In this document: in pieces, positions 1 to 8,662 of the stretch | Numbering within the stretch: position 1 is the first letter of the stretch | How the letters are laid out: each line of letters begins with the position of its first letter | NCBI RefSeq assembly: GCF_033095785.1 | Contig: NZ_CP137134.1 | Span: 1,488,001 to 1,552,000 of the forward strand | Direction: 5' to 3' | DNA: 64,000 nucleotides | DNA from: Nitrosospira sp. Is2 | GTDB taxonomy: Bacteria; Pseudomonadota; Gammaproteobacteria; Burkholderiales; Nitrosomonadaceae | Program-made: the position numbers and the translations under genes | Notes under the pieces: generated by a model | Databases searched by the model: none | Told to the model about the DNA's origin: nothing | What the model saw: the letters and a program-made list of their open reading frames with translations, nothing else

Positions 1-390
1 TGACGCGAGGTGAATGGTGCTGCGCTGGTATTTGCGGTTGATACGGTCCACAGTATCCATTAGCCTGCCTGACTTGTTCCTGCTTGATGAGTATGCAAAC
101 AGGTCTGTCTGCTGACCTTCTTCTGCGCCAGTTCAGACAGCATGACTCCCGCTTTCTGGTAAGAGACTCCTGGCTGATACATTAGGCGCTCGCCCATCCA
201 TTCCCCATCCACATCCGCAATGACTATATTGGATGACTTGGGCTTGATTGAGCGATCCACGATCAATCAAGTCCCATCAAAGATGCCTGCCTCGACCATG
301 GAATCGCCTTTGACGGTGAAGAAGAACGTGGCCCATGAATTGGCAATGAGCGGTCATTGAGGACGAGCGTCTTCTGCTCATAATCCTGCG
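1..390 (-). pseudogene. umuD/umuC (DNA polymerase V) remnant
   Basis: The minus strand holds broken pieces of the SOS mutagenesis operon. Around 300 it encodes TFFFTVKGDSM, the UmuD/LexA-family segment with the self-cleavage serine, followed by EAGIFDGT, an in-frame TGA, then LIVDRSIKPKS, which continues the UmuD fold. UmuD then runs directly into a UmuC C-terminal segment (YQKAGVMLSEL). At position 60 the frame shifts and UmuC resumes as MDTVDRINRKYQRSTIHLAS up to the window edge. The stop, the frameshift and the deletion fusing the two genes make this non-functional. The extent beyond the left edge is unknown. The UmuD/UmuC assignment rests on motif recognition only. Confidence 0.75.
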
Positions 391-595
391 CCAATACCCA
401 CACTGATTCTCAGGTGTACCTCAGGACAGTAGAAATTACTGCTGAGTTAGCTACAATCCCGAGCTATGTAGGCCCCAGCGCGTGCGTTGCCAGCCAAACA
501 ATAAAGATGGCAGAAGAGTACCGCCTTAAATTCCGGTTTGCTGGCGCGAAGTAACTGAAAAGAACATTGATCGAACGTCCAGAAGCAACGAGATT

Positions 596-2485
596 ATGCC
601 TAAACCTCATTTGAACACCATTTTATACGGCCCTCCTGGAACCGGCAAAACCTACACAACGATAGAGTCGGCTTTGGAGATTCTCGCCCCCGAATTTTTA
701 GCGGCTCATAAAAAGCAAGGGGGGGAAAGGGCGGCACTGAAGAAACGCTTCGACGATCTGGTTAGCAGCGGCGATGTGCGGTTTGTAACATTTCACCAGA
801 GCTTTAGTTACGAGGATTTTGTCGAAGGCCTTACAGCAAAAAATGACGAGAACGGCAAAGTGCAGTTTGAACTCGTGGATGGCGTATTCAAGACTATTTG
901 CACTGCTGCCGTAGCACGAGTGACTCAGCAGGCTGAAGCTCCCATAGATCTCCGAGGGCGGCGGATCTGGAAGATGTCGCTTGGCAATACCCAGGGCGTC
1001 GATGCTTATATCTACGATGAATGCATTAAACAGGGTTACGCCCTCCTGGGCTATGGTGGAACAATTGATTTTTCCGGCTGCAAAAGCCGAGACGAGGTGC
1101 GCGAGCGGTTTAAGGCTGCGGGGGAGGTTCTACCCACCGATTCGTACGCAATCACTGCAGTGGCAACCTTCCTCCTGAAAATCAAACGAGGCGACATACT
1201 CGTCGTCAGCGAGGGTAATTCGAAGTTTCGCGCCATTGGGGAGGTGACGGGTGATTACGTTTGCGTGAAGAGAGACGAGCAAGGAGACGAGTATGGTCAA
1301 TGCCGCCGTGTATCTTGGTTACGCGTCTACAACCCTGCATCGCCCCTAGATCAGTTGATGATTAGCCAATTTAGTCAAATGACCCTCTATGAACTTAGAG
1401 CCACGGCCATTGATATGGTTAAGTTGGAGAAATTGCTGGCCGCGACCGCGTCCACCCCAATCAATTCCGCTACTGATACGCTCTTTCAAGTTGGGGAGCG
1501 TCTTGGCGGCTATCTCGTCCGCAGAGCAACTTCGGAAGTCGTTGAGCTAGAGAAGCCTAATGGCAAGTATTTGCCCTTTACAATTGACTTTTTAGAGACC
1601 TTAGCGAGCTATGTACGTCAGGGCAAGCTAAATATCAAAGACATTCGCGAGAAGCGCGTTTTTGACAAGGTACCAGATACCCAGCTTGAGCCCTACCTTG
1701 TAAACGGATATTACAGTGTGCTACCCCCTCTGGTTGAGCGGCTTTGTGGCAGGGCGAAAATAGGCGCCGCGCAGAGCCTGATAGGTGGGGAGGCGACCAT
1801 AGGTACCGAGGTCACGAACGCGAAGGTGCTTATCATCGATGAGATCAATCGAGGCAATGTGTCCCGTATCTTTGGTGAGCTGATTACACTGATCGAGCCG
1901 TCCAAGCGTCAGGGTAACGATGAGGCGCTGGAAGTCATCCTACCCTATTCGAAAAAGCGCTTTAGCGTTCCGAATAATGTTTATTTAATTGGCACTATGA
2001 ATACGGCGGACAGATCGTTAGCCGGCCTTGATATTGCACTTCGTCGCCGCTTCAACTTTAAGGAAATACTGCCCGATTACACCCTGTTCGATGGAGTGCA
2101 TGTTGAGGGTGTCTTGATTGGCGAACTGCTACAAAGGATGAATCAGCGGATCGAAGCGCTCTTGGATCGTGATCACTGTATAGGGCATGCCTATTTTCTT
2201 CCGTTGAGGGAGGAGAGCACCGTCTTACACATGGCATCGATCTTTCGGCAAAAGATACTTCCGTTACTACAAGAGTATTTTTTCGAAGATTGGGAACGCA
2301 TTCGTTGGGTTTTGAATGATCATCGTAAGGAGGCCGAGCACCAGTTTATTAGGCTCAATATATCCTCGTCACGTGAATTGTTCGGTAATGACGTCGAGGG
2401 TCTTGGTAGCGTTAAGTCGCAATGGGAGCTCGGTATCGAGTCATTTGATGCCATCGAAAGCTATCGGGGCATTATCGGAGTTTAA
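596..2485 (+). CDS. mcrB: McrB-type AAA+ restriction NTPase with inserted EVE-like domain
   Basis: This is the motor subunit of a McrBC-type modification-dependent restriction system. Walker A GPPGTGKT lies at residues 12-19. Walker B with the McrB signature (LIIDEINRGNVSRIFGELI) centres on D415/E416, followed by TMNTADRSLAGLD and an arginine-rich RRRF sensor segment. Between Walker A and Walker B, at roughly residues 118-280, there is an insertion (IWKMSLGN... RGDILVVSEGNSKFRAIGEVTGDY) resembling EVE/PUA-like modified-base readers. E. coli McrB carries its DNA reader at the N-terminus instead. Known McrB proteins use GTP; nucleotide preference here is inferred. mcrC follows after 2 nt. The gene lies just outside the tRNA-Phe island, next to the umuDC fossil. 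Confidence 0.9.
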   Translation: MPKPHLNTILYGPPGTGKTYTTIESALEILAPEFLAAHKKQGGERAALKKRFDDLVSSGDVRFVTFHQSFSYEDFVEGLTAKNDENGKVQFELVDGVFKTICTAAVARVTQQAEAPIDLRGRRIWKMSLGNTQGVDAYIYDECIKQGYALLGYGGTIDFSGCKSRDEVRERFKAAGEVLPTDSYAITAVATFLLKIKRGDILVVSEGNSKFRAIGEVTGDYVCVKRDEQGDEYGQCRRVSWLRVYNPASPLDQLMISQFSQMTLYELRATAIDMVKLEKLLAATASTPINSATDTLFQVGERLGGYLVRRATSEVVELEKPNGKYLPFTIDFLETLASYVRQGKLNIKDIREKRVFDKVPDTQLEPYLVNGYYSVLPPLVERLCGRAKIGAAQSLIGGEATIGTEVTNAKVLIIDEINRGNVSRIFGELITLIEPSKRQGNDEALEVILPYSKKRFSVPNNVYLIGTMNTADRSLAGLDIALRRRFNFKEILPDYTLFDGVHVEGVLIGELLQRMNQRIEALLDRDHCIGHAYFLPLREESTVLHMASIFRQKILPLLQEYFFEDWERIRWVLNDHRKEAEHQFIRLNISSSRELFGNDVEGLGSVKSQWELGIESFDAIESYRGIIGV

Positions 2486-2487
2486 GT

Positions 2488-3795
2488 GTGAAGGGGACGG
2501 TCACAGTTCGAGAGTATGCCCGGCTAACTACCGGCCCCACGCGATCCTCCCTTGATGAAGCAACTGTATCTCAAGCTGACTTTGATTGGTTGTGTTCGCT
2601 AAGCGCTTCTTTTCGAAGTCGCGGTGCGCCCCTACTTCAAATTGATAACCGCCGATGGTTGCGGCTGGATAATTTTGTCGGGGTCATCGAGATGCCAAGT
2701 GGCAGATGCCTTGAAATCCTTCCTAAATATGTCCACGACACAGCCAATGTAAAGGAGCCCAGAAAGTTGCTGTGCCGTATAATCCAGGCGGCAATGGACC
2801 TTCCCTTCCGCGACGTAGGCGTTGCGAATCTGGCTTTATTTGATGCACCTGTAAGCGAATGGGTTATTCGCCAGTTCTTGCTGGCTGTGGATCGACTGGT
2901 AAAGCGGGGGTTAAGATTCGACTATGCTCAGATGGAGGAGGAGCAGCGGTTCTTGCGTGGGCAGCTCGACATCGCCCGGCAATTGCGTCAACCAGTAGGA
3001 CGGCAGCACCTCTTCCGGATCCGACATGATGTATTCTTGCCGGACGGGGCCGAGAATCGGCTGATCAAATCTGCATTGGTGATAGCAGGCACTAGTACGC
3101 AAGATGCAAGAAACTGGCGGCTTGCACACGAACTGCGTGGGCTAATTGCGGAAATACCTTCATCTCAGCAAATCAGGGAGGATTTCAAGTCGTGGCGGCG
3201 GGACCGGTTAATGGCCCATTACGAACCGGTACGTCCCTGGTGCGAACTGATCTTGAGACAGCAACTGCCTTTGGCTGGAAGTGGAGCGTGGCGCGGTATC
3301 AGTCTACTGTTTCCCATGGAGAAACTATTCGAACGTTATGTGGAAACCAATTTGAGAGAAGCGTTACCGGGGGATGTACGGTTTGTTTCACAGTCGACAA
3401 GCAAATACCTTTGCGCTCACGAGGAGCAGGGGTTTTTCCAACTACGGCCGGATATATTGCTCTCAAGACAGGGGCAGCGATGGGTATTGGATACAAAATG
3501 GAAACTTTTGCATACCCTTGATCGAGCCAATCATTACGGCTTAAGTCAGTCTGATTTCTACCAGTTATTCGCCTACGGCCAGAAGCATCTGGGCGGTAAA
3601 GGCGACGTTATTCTAATATATCCCAAAACATCCGAATTTTTTGCGCCCTTACCCCCATTTCATTTTTCCGATTCGCTTCGTTTATGGGTATTGCCTTTCG
3701 ACCTACACGAAAAACAACTAATCGAACCGATTCTTAAATTGCTACCTTGCTCACCTTGCGACAAAACACGAATCCCCACTTTGCTGTATCAGTGA
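2488..3795 (+). CDS. mcrC: McrC-type restriction endonuclease subunit
   Basis: This is the nuclease partner of the upstream McrB. The 435-residue protein has the McrC layout: an N-terminal beta-rich region (LLQIDNRRWLRLDNFVGVIEMPSG), a middle helical region, and a C-terminal PD-(D/E)xK nuclease core. In the core, FQLRPDILL supplies the first acidic residue near 320, LDTKWK (about 336-341) supplies the D-x-K pair, and SDFYQLFAYGQ follows. The start is GTG, two bases after the mcrB stop, so the genes are translationally coupled. Cleavage of DNA carrying modified cytosine is known for the family; the exact modification is not readable here. A bidirectional-looking terminator follows at 3911-3943. 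Confidence 0.88.
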   Translation: MKGTVTVREYARLTTGPTRSSLDEATVSQADFDWLCSLSASFRSRGAPLLQIDNRRWLRLDNFVGVIEMPSGRCLEILPKYVHDTANVKEPRKLLCRIIQAAMDLPFRDVGVANLALFDAPVSEWVIRQFLLAVDRLVKRGLRFDYAQMEEEQRFLRGQLDIARQLRQPVGRQHLFRIRHDVFLPDGAENRLIKSALVIAGTSTQDARNWRLAHELRGLIAEIPSSQQIREDFKSWRRDRLMAHYEPVRPWCELILRQQLPLAGSGAWRGISLLFPMEKLFERYVETNLREALPGDVRFVSQSTSKYLCAHEEQGFFQLRPDILLSRQGQRWVLDTKWKLLHTLDRANHYGLSQSDFYQLFAYGQKHLGGKGDVILIYPKTSEFFAPLPPFHFSDSLRLWVLPFDLHEKQLIEPILKLLPCSPCDKTRIPTLLYQ

Positions 3796-3910
3796 GCTTC
3801 ATCGCAATCCCGCTGTTGGTATCAACTTTCTAACGTTGGTATCAGAAGCTGAAATACACCAACAATATCAAGTTGATTGCAACGGATGGGAATGAATGGC
3901 GTAAAACAAA

Positions 3911-3943
3911 AAACCCGCTGATCGTTAAGATTGAAGCGGGTTT
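3911..3943 (+). terminator. Rho-independent terminator downstream of mcrBC
   Basis: A 9-bp perfect stem (AAACCCGCT / AGCGGGTTT) flanks a 15-nt loop. The stem's own A and T tracts give termination potential on either strand. It sits 115 nt after the mcrC stop and 35 nt before the island boundary. Confidence 0.6.
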
Positions 3944-3977
3944 TCGTGGACTTCCTTGGATGGGGTCAAACAATCAT

Positions 3978-4024
3978 TTGGTGGCCAAGGGCGGAATCGA
4001 ACCACCGACACAAGGATTTTCAGT
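3978..4024. repeat. Left attachment core: copy of tRNA-Phe 3' half
   Basis: These 47 bp are identical to 34551-34597, which is the tRNA-Phe 3' end including CCA, the T-arm and part of the anticodon stem. Beyond position 4024 the match stops and the tRNA is not completed, so this is a displaced fragment created by site-specific integration, not a functional tRNA. Confidence 0.9.
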
Positions 4025-4133
4025 ATTCTATTCAGCTTATCTGATGACTTCTATATTATTCCCAAGAGTTTGATTCTTATTGGTATTAATGTCCAGAAGT
4101 ACCTGCGTTAGTTCTCTTTGATTCTCGCAAATT

Positions 4134-4171
4134 GTGTAATTTTCGCTGCGCAATTACACAGGAATTACACG
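4134..4171. promoter_or_regulatory. Putative integrase arm-type binding sites, left end
   Basis: Three copies of an octamer occur: GTGTAATT at 4134-4141 (inverted), and AATTACAC at 4152-4159 and 4163-4170. The 21 bp at 4151-4171 recur identically at 34486-34506, just inside the other island end. Short repeats flanking the core at both ends fit arm sites bound by the N-terminal domain of tyrosine integrases. The binding role is inferred. Confidence 0.55.
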
Positions 4172-4613
4172 GACATTTCTTAACCAGCTTACAAGTTCAA
4201 TACTCCGCTCGTATATATCGATGCTTTTTGCCGCCTTCCTCGCCACGGTTATCGGTATCTCTGGTGGGGATACTCTAACAGTCCTGAACGAGAGCACGCA
4301 GCAGGTGTAAATCAGACTCACCGAGATCGACGCATCCGAGCTCGCAGCCATTCGGAACCAAGTCCAAACAATCCCTCTCTGAACTGTGCTTCGGGAAACA
4401 GGCACAAATAAAACCGCGCATTGTCCTGCGCCGCAATGTTGCCATGCTGAACCGTATCCACATTGCGCGGCCGATGGGCGATTAGGCATACGACAGGCAA
4501 TAAAAAGCCACCTCAGCGGATGGCTTCTTAGCGGAATAATGACGCTATAACACAAGCATATGCAAAATTGAGGGCTAATCAAATGATTCTACGTCCTGCG
4601 ATATCGCAGAGGA
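4172..4613. other. Non-coding island left end
   Basis: No gene is convincing in these 442 bases. Open frames on the minus strand (for example 4154-4582) lack a ribosome binding site and recognisable composition. A partial stem is seen near 4499-4535 (AAAAGCCACCTCAGCGG with nearby GGCTTCTTAGCGG). Confidence 0.4.
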
Positions 4614-4814
4614 TCATAAACGGTTCTTCCTGACCTCATCACCACTTTCCTCTATATCCCTTATCATCTTCTTCGCGGTAAGAGCTAAAAGGGATCCCAA
4701 AACCGCTTCATCTTCGACTATTTCCGGCGTCACATGAATTCTCTGCCAACGAGCAAGCTTATCCCTGTGCTCGTTGATTGTGATCGTTATGGCGTATGCT
4801 TTATCCTCGCTCAC
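4614..4814 (-). CDS. Small hypothetical protein (66 aa)
   Basis: I do not recognise this acidic-helical protein (MSEDKAYAITITINEHRDKL... EESGDEVRKNRL). The start is GTG at 4814, with a strong Shine-Dalgarno (GGGAGGGAGC) immediately upstream, which supports real translation. It follows the 76-residue gene at 4831-5061 with a 16-nt gap, so the two form a small operon reading outward toward the left island end. A beta-hairpin start followed by an amphipathic helix is all that can be predicted. Confidence 0.5.
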   Translation of the reverse strand: MSEDKAYAITITINEHRDKLARWQRIHVTPEIVEDEAVLGSLLALTAKKMIRDIEESGDEVRKNRL

Positions 4815-4830
4815 GCTCCCTCCCGTTCAA

Positions 4831-5061
4831 TCAGATTTTATTTTGCTTGGATTGTAGTTCATGGATTCTATTAAACTCTTGCACCATTTTAACCTTTACA
4901 TCTTCCGATGCGTCCGGAGCAGCGCTGTACTCAAGAAGAATTTTGGACAATCGAGTCTTATCGTCGCTATCAATCCGATCCTTGAGGGCAATTTCCCCTA
5001 CAGCTACCCAATACGCAGCGATCATCTGACTCAGTCTAGTATTCGTTCCTTCATTACTCAT
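4831..5061 (-). CDS. Small hypothetical protein (76 aa)
   Basis: I do not recognise this protein. The ATG at 5061 (MSNEGTNTRLSQMIAAYW) is chosen over an upstream in-frame start because it has a purine-rich Shine-Dalgarno (GAGGGACGAGAAG). The sequence is predicted fully helical, with charged C-terminal repeats (VKVKMVQEFNRIHELQSKQ). It is the first gene of a two-gene minus-strand unit with 4614-4814. No transmembrane segment or signal peptide is visible. Confidence 0.5.
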   Translation of the reverse strand: MSNEGTNTRLSQMIAAYWVAVGEIALKDRIDSDDKTRLSKILLEYSAAPDASEDVKVKMVQEFNRIHELQSKQNKI

Positions 5062-5282
5062 GCTTCTCGTCCCTCTTCTCATACAGCAACTCGTAGTGTT
5101 GCCGATCTTAACATAGGCATTCACAAGGCGATCCCGGTACTTCTGCCACTTGCTACCATACCCCCCTGCGCGAACGTTGGCCGAGCCATACCAGTTAATT
5201 GACCTCTGGAATTTCTTACTAAACCATACCTGGGGTTGGCTATCAAGTCCGTCAGGTCATCAAAGCCGGTATCAGTCGGGTA

Positions 5283-5495
5283 TCATTTCTTTTGCTGGAC
5301 TGCATTAAGTCTTACGCCAAGTTTGCCGCTTGAGGCCGTATGCGGAGGTTTCGCATCGCTCTTGTGCAGCATCATCGCCCAGGGGCATAAATCGGGGCCG
5401 GTATTGTAGGAGGGAATTCCTTCGCCCAACCACTTTAGGTCGTCGCTTGTATCAGCCCCGAAAGCGCTAGCGTAATAGACTTCGTTTCGGATTGT
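5283..5495 (-). pseudogene. Open frame without a start codon (gene fragment)
   Basis: A 70-codon open frame on the minus strand reads protein-like sequence (RNEVYYASAFGADTSDD, WLGEGIPSYNTGPDLCPWAM) and ends at 5283. It has no ATG, GTG or TTG start, and the preceding stop lies at 5496-5498. It looks like the 3' end of a larger gene truncated upstream. I cannot assign a family. Confidence 0.3.
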
Positions 5496-5950
5496 TCAAA
5501 TCTGCCGCACATTGCTAGTTTTACGCCATTGCCAAGGTGGAGTGGGTGAAAGTCAGCCCATAGTCTCGCTTTGTTCGTGTCATCTTAAATACTGGGCAGG
5601 AAGGGCCGTAAACTAATGGATGACAACATAGGCTGTCGAGCCGCAAAATGCAGCTTCTCTGGGAGTGGCATCCGTTTAAGGCTCGCAATCTCTTTGTATT
5701 TCAACCAGCGTCAACTCTTACCGTACTAGCCAGTACCGTTGTGCCGGCTTTACAAAGGCGTTCTTAGTCAAGCAGTGACGGGTTTTGGAAAACAGCCATG
5801 GAATTGCATGAACTCCTCAATGCTATTACCTAGCCTCCCTCGTCTTTTGCGACACCTCACAGAGGCAAAAAGCTAAGTCCTTCTCATTTGGGGTTTCCCT
5901 GATCAGGTAACTGCCACGATGCGAAGACATTAATCGGAGGTTTGTTAGGG
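5496..5950. other. Non-coding stretch before the first GGDEF-EAL gene
   Basis: I see no gene in these 455 bases on either strand. The only clear signal is the Shine-Dalgarno GGAGG at 5936-5940, which serves the downstream ATG at 5951. Confidence 0.4.
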
Positions 5951-8401
5951 ATGTTTGATTCATTGTCGCCGCCTGATGACGTGAACATCTATAGACGTAT
6001 CGCTGTACTTGTCTTGGGCGGCTTTACCATACTCCTCGCGCTTGGTCTGAGCACCAATTTATTTCTTGATCAAAAACTCCAGCAAAGGGTTGATGATGCG
6101 ACGGCCGAGACGCTGCTCTTGAACCAAACACGCGTTAGAGTACGGGAAGCGCAAGTCGTTTACATGATCATGGCGCAAGGGATCGCCGATCTTTTGCTTG
6201 ATCCCGCTCCTCGCAATAAACTTGAGTGGAAATTGGAACGGGTGCAAAAGGCGCACGAGCATGCGACGATGAGCATTGTCATGGCGCTTGCCGCTACAGA
6301 AAATATAGAATTACAAAAGACACTACGGAAACTGCTTGATCATGACCGGCTGGTCATACGTCCATTAGAAGATGAAATCATCCAGCTCGCAGCTACCGAT
6401 CCTCGCTCAGCACAACATAGGTACCGATATACATACTTACCAGCCTTAGCAACAAACACAGCGTTAATCAATGAAGCGATTCGCCTTTCCTCGGAGGAGG
6501 TGAGCAGCTTCAATGAAAGAGCTAATGTCGAAGCGGCGCGAGCTCAATTGATTTCTCGCATCACTATTATTTTGTTTGTCTGTATAGGCGTCATTATTGC
6601 TGTTTTCCTTGGTCGAGCAGTTAGGCGCTTGATCACGCTAATGGAAAAAGCGGCACGGGATAATAAGGACATTTTGGAGCTACGCCGAGATATCAATGCT
6701 GCGCATATTTCCGAGAAGGCGACCTTCGATGAAAAAGAGCGGTTACGGGTTACCCTGAGCTGCATCGCGGACGGTGTTATCACAACGGACACCGCGGGTA
6801 ACATAACCTACATGAATCCCGTTGCGGAGGCTATGACGGGCTGGATGTTGAAGAGCGCTGTTGATCTCCCCTTGCTTGATGTGTTTCACATCGTCAACAC
6901 ACACACCGGCGAACCTTCACCCAATCCAGTGGAGCGAGTTTTTAAGGAAAACCAGGCCGTGGGCCTGGCTCAGAATACGAATCTAGTACAACGCGGTGGC
7001 GTCGCTTACCCGATCGAAGATTCGGCTGCGCCGATACGTGATCGACAGGGCGACATCATAGGCGCGGTTCTGGTATTTCATGATGTTTCGTATGCACGAA
7101 AGATGGCTTCAGAGATGAAGCATCAAGCCTCCCATGATGCATTGACGGGGCTCATTAACCGGCGAGAGTTCGAACAACGACTTGAACGTTCCTTGCAGAC
7201 GGGCAAGGAGGATGCCATCGAGCACACCCTTCTTTATCTTGATCTTGACCAGTTCAAGATCGTGAACGATACCTGCGGCCACATGGCGGGGGACGAGTTA
7301 CTAAAACAGCTGTCCGCCTTACTGCAGGCCAAGCTCAGAAAAAACGACACCTTGGCCCGCTTGGGGGGAGATGAATTTGGGGTGTTGCTGGAGAGCTGCC
7401 CTAGCGGACCTTCCCTTCGCATAGCGGAACTGCTGCGGCAAACAGTTCGAGAGTTTCGTTTTGTCTGGGGAGACAGGATATTTACGCTTGGTTTAAGTAT
7501 AGGATTAGTCACCTTCAGCAACGGGGGGGAAACGCTAGCTGACATCCTGCGCATGGCGGATTCAGCCTGTTTTCTAGCCAAGGACAAAGGACGCGATCGA
7601 GTACAAATATATACACTGGATGATACGGGACTTGCGCAACGCCATAGCGAGATGGGATGGGTGGGGCGCATCCAAAAGGCGCTGGAAGAGGAGTGTTTTG
7701 TGCTATTCCGACAAAAAATATTGCCGATCGTGAGTAATTCCGTGGACGGCGATCATTACGAGGTCTTATTACGCATGAAGGATGAGGATGGCAACTTAGT
7801 ACCTCCGATGGCCTTTATTCCGGCAGCCGAGCGTTACGGCCTGATGCCACGGCTCGATCGGTGGGTCATCACCACCGCTTTTATGCAATACAAGGCAAGT
7901 CCTTACGTGGCCGCCTGCGCCATCAATTTATCCGGGGCATCAATTTGCGACGACGGTTTCTATGAATTCGTGGTGGAGCAATTCGATCTACATAAGGTTC
8001 CTCCTAGCCGAATTTGTTTTGAAATTACGGAGACTTCCGCAGTTGCAAACTTAACTCAGGCAGCTGCGCTCATCCGTAAGCTAAAGGACTTGGGCTGCCG
8101 TTTTGCTCTAGATGATTTTGGCAGCGGGATGTGCTCATTTGCTTATCTCAAGCATCTGCCAGTTGACTATCTAAAAATTGATGGCGGATTCGTCAAGGGC
8201 ATGGTTGATGATCCCATTGACCGCGCAATGGTCGAGGCAATTAATCATATAGGGCATGTCATGCAACTCAAGACAATCGCAGAGTTTGTTGAAAGCGATG
8301 CAATCCTACAGGCCCTGCGTAAGATCGGGGTTGATTATGCACAAGGGTATGGAATTGAAAAACCGCGATTAAGCGGACTGGGGGCAAATTTTTACCCCTG
8401 A
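5951..8401 (+). CDS. Membrane sensor PAS-GGDEF-EAL protein
   Basis: This inner-membrane protein makes and/or degrades cyclic di-GMP. TM1 lies at about 18-38, a four-helix-type periplasmic sensor at about 40-195, TM2 at about 198-221, PAS at about 267-380, GGDEF at about 393-560 and EAL at about 575-812. The GGDEF motif is intact at 472-476, with an inhibitory RxxD site (R463). The EAL signature reads EVLLR (E604) but DDFGSG and LKIDG are present, so phosphodiesterase activity is possible. The ATG at 5951 is preferred over TTG 5942 because GGAGG (5936-5940) is 10 nt away from it and only 1 nt from the TTG. The sensor is homologous to that of the next gene, and the PAS-GGDEF part to the gene at 13589. 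Confidence 0.88.
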   Translation: MFDSLSPPDDVNIYRRIAVLVLGGFTILLALGLSTNLFLDQKLQQRVDDATAETLLLNQTRVRVREAQVVYMIMAQGIADLLLDPAPRNKLEWKLERVQKAHEHATMSIVMALAATENIELQKTLRKLLDHDRLVIRPLEDEIIQLAATDPRSAQHRYRYTYLPALATNTALINEAIRLSSEEVSSFNERANVEAARAQLISRITIILFVCIGVIIAVFLGRAVRRLITLMEKAARDNKDILELRRDINAAHISEKATFDEKERLRVTLSCIADGVITTDTAGNITYMNPVAEAMTGWMLKSAVDLPLLDVFHIVNTHTGEPSPNPVERVFKENQAVGLAQNTNLVQRGGVAYPIEDSAAPIRDRQGDIIGAVLVFHDVSYARKMASEMKHQASHDALTGLINRREFEQRLERSLQTGKEDAIEHTLLYLDLDQFKIVNDTCGHMAGDELLKQLSALLQAKLRKNDTLARLGGDEFGVLLESCPSGPSLRIAELLRQTVREFRFVWGDRIFTLGLSIGLVTFSNGGETLADILRMADSACFLAKDKGRDRVQIYTLDDTGLAQRHSEMGWVGRIQKALEEECFVLFRQKILPIVSNSVDGDHYEVLLRMKDEDGNLVPPMAFIPAAERYGLMPRLDRWVITTAFMQYKASPYVAACAINLSGASICDDGFYEFVVEQFDLHKVPPSRICFEITETSAVANLTQAAALIRKLKDLGCRFALDDFGSGMCSFAYLKHLPVDYLKIDGGFVKGMVDDPIDRAMVEAINHIGHVMQLKTIAEFVESDAILQALRKIGVDYAQGYGIEKPRLSGLGANFYP

Positions 8402-8662
8402 GAATCTGACAGGACAGATAGACGCTGGGCGAGACGGCAATGAAATGGACACCGGAGCTCCATCTTTCCCCGGCCATAGACCCTTCCACCTAAGAGTGCC
8501 ACGCCCTCAACCATACAACCAGCATAACCCCCGCTGACGCAATTCGCTAATTGATATAATTATTACCGGTACCCAGCCATTCTTTCAATTATTTATAGAC
8601 GTATTAACACACTCTCCGTTATTAGTGTTAGCTCCCTGCTTGCGCTCTGTCTATGCACAAAT

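Noticed and set aside
4154..4582. 142-codon open frame, minus strand
   Set aside because: No ribosome binding site, Cys/Ser/Arg-rich low-quality composition, and it overlaps the proposed arm sites.
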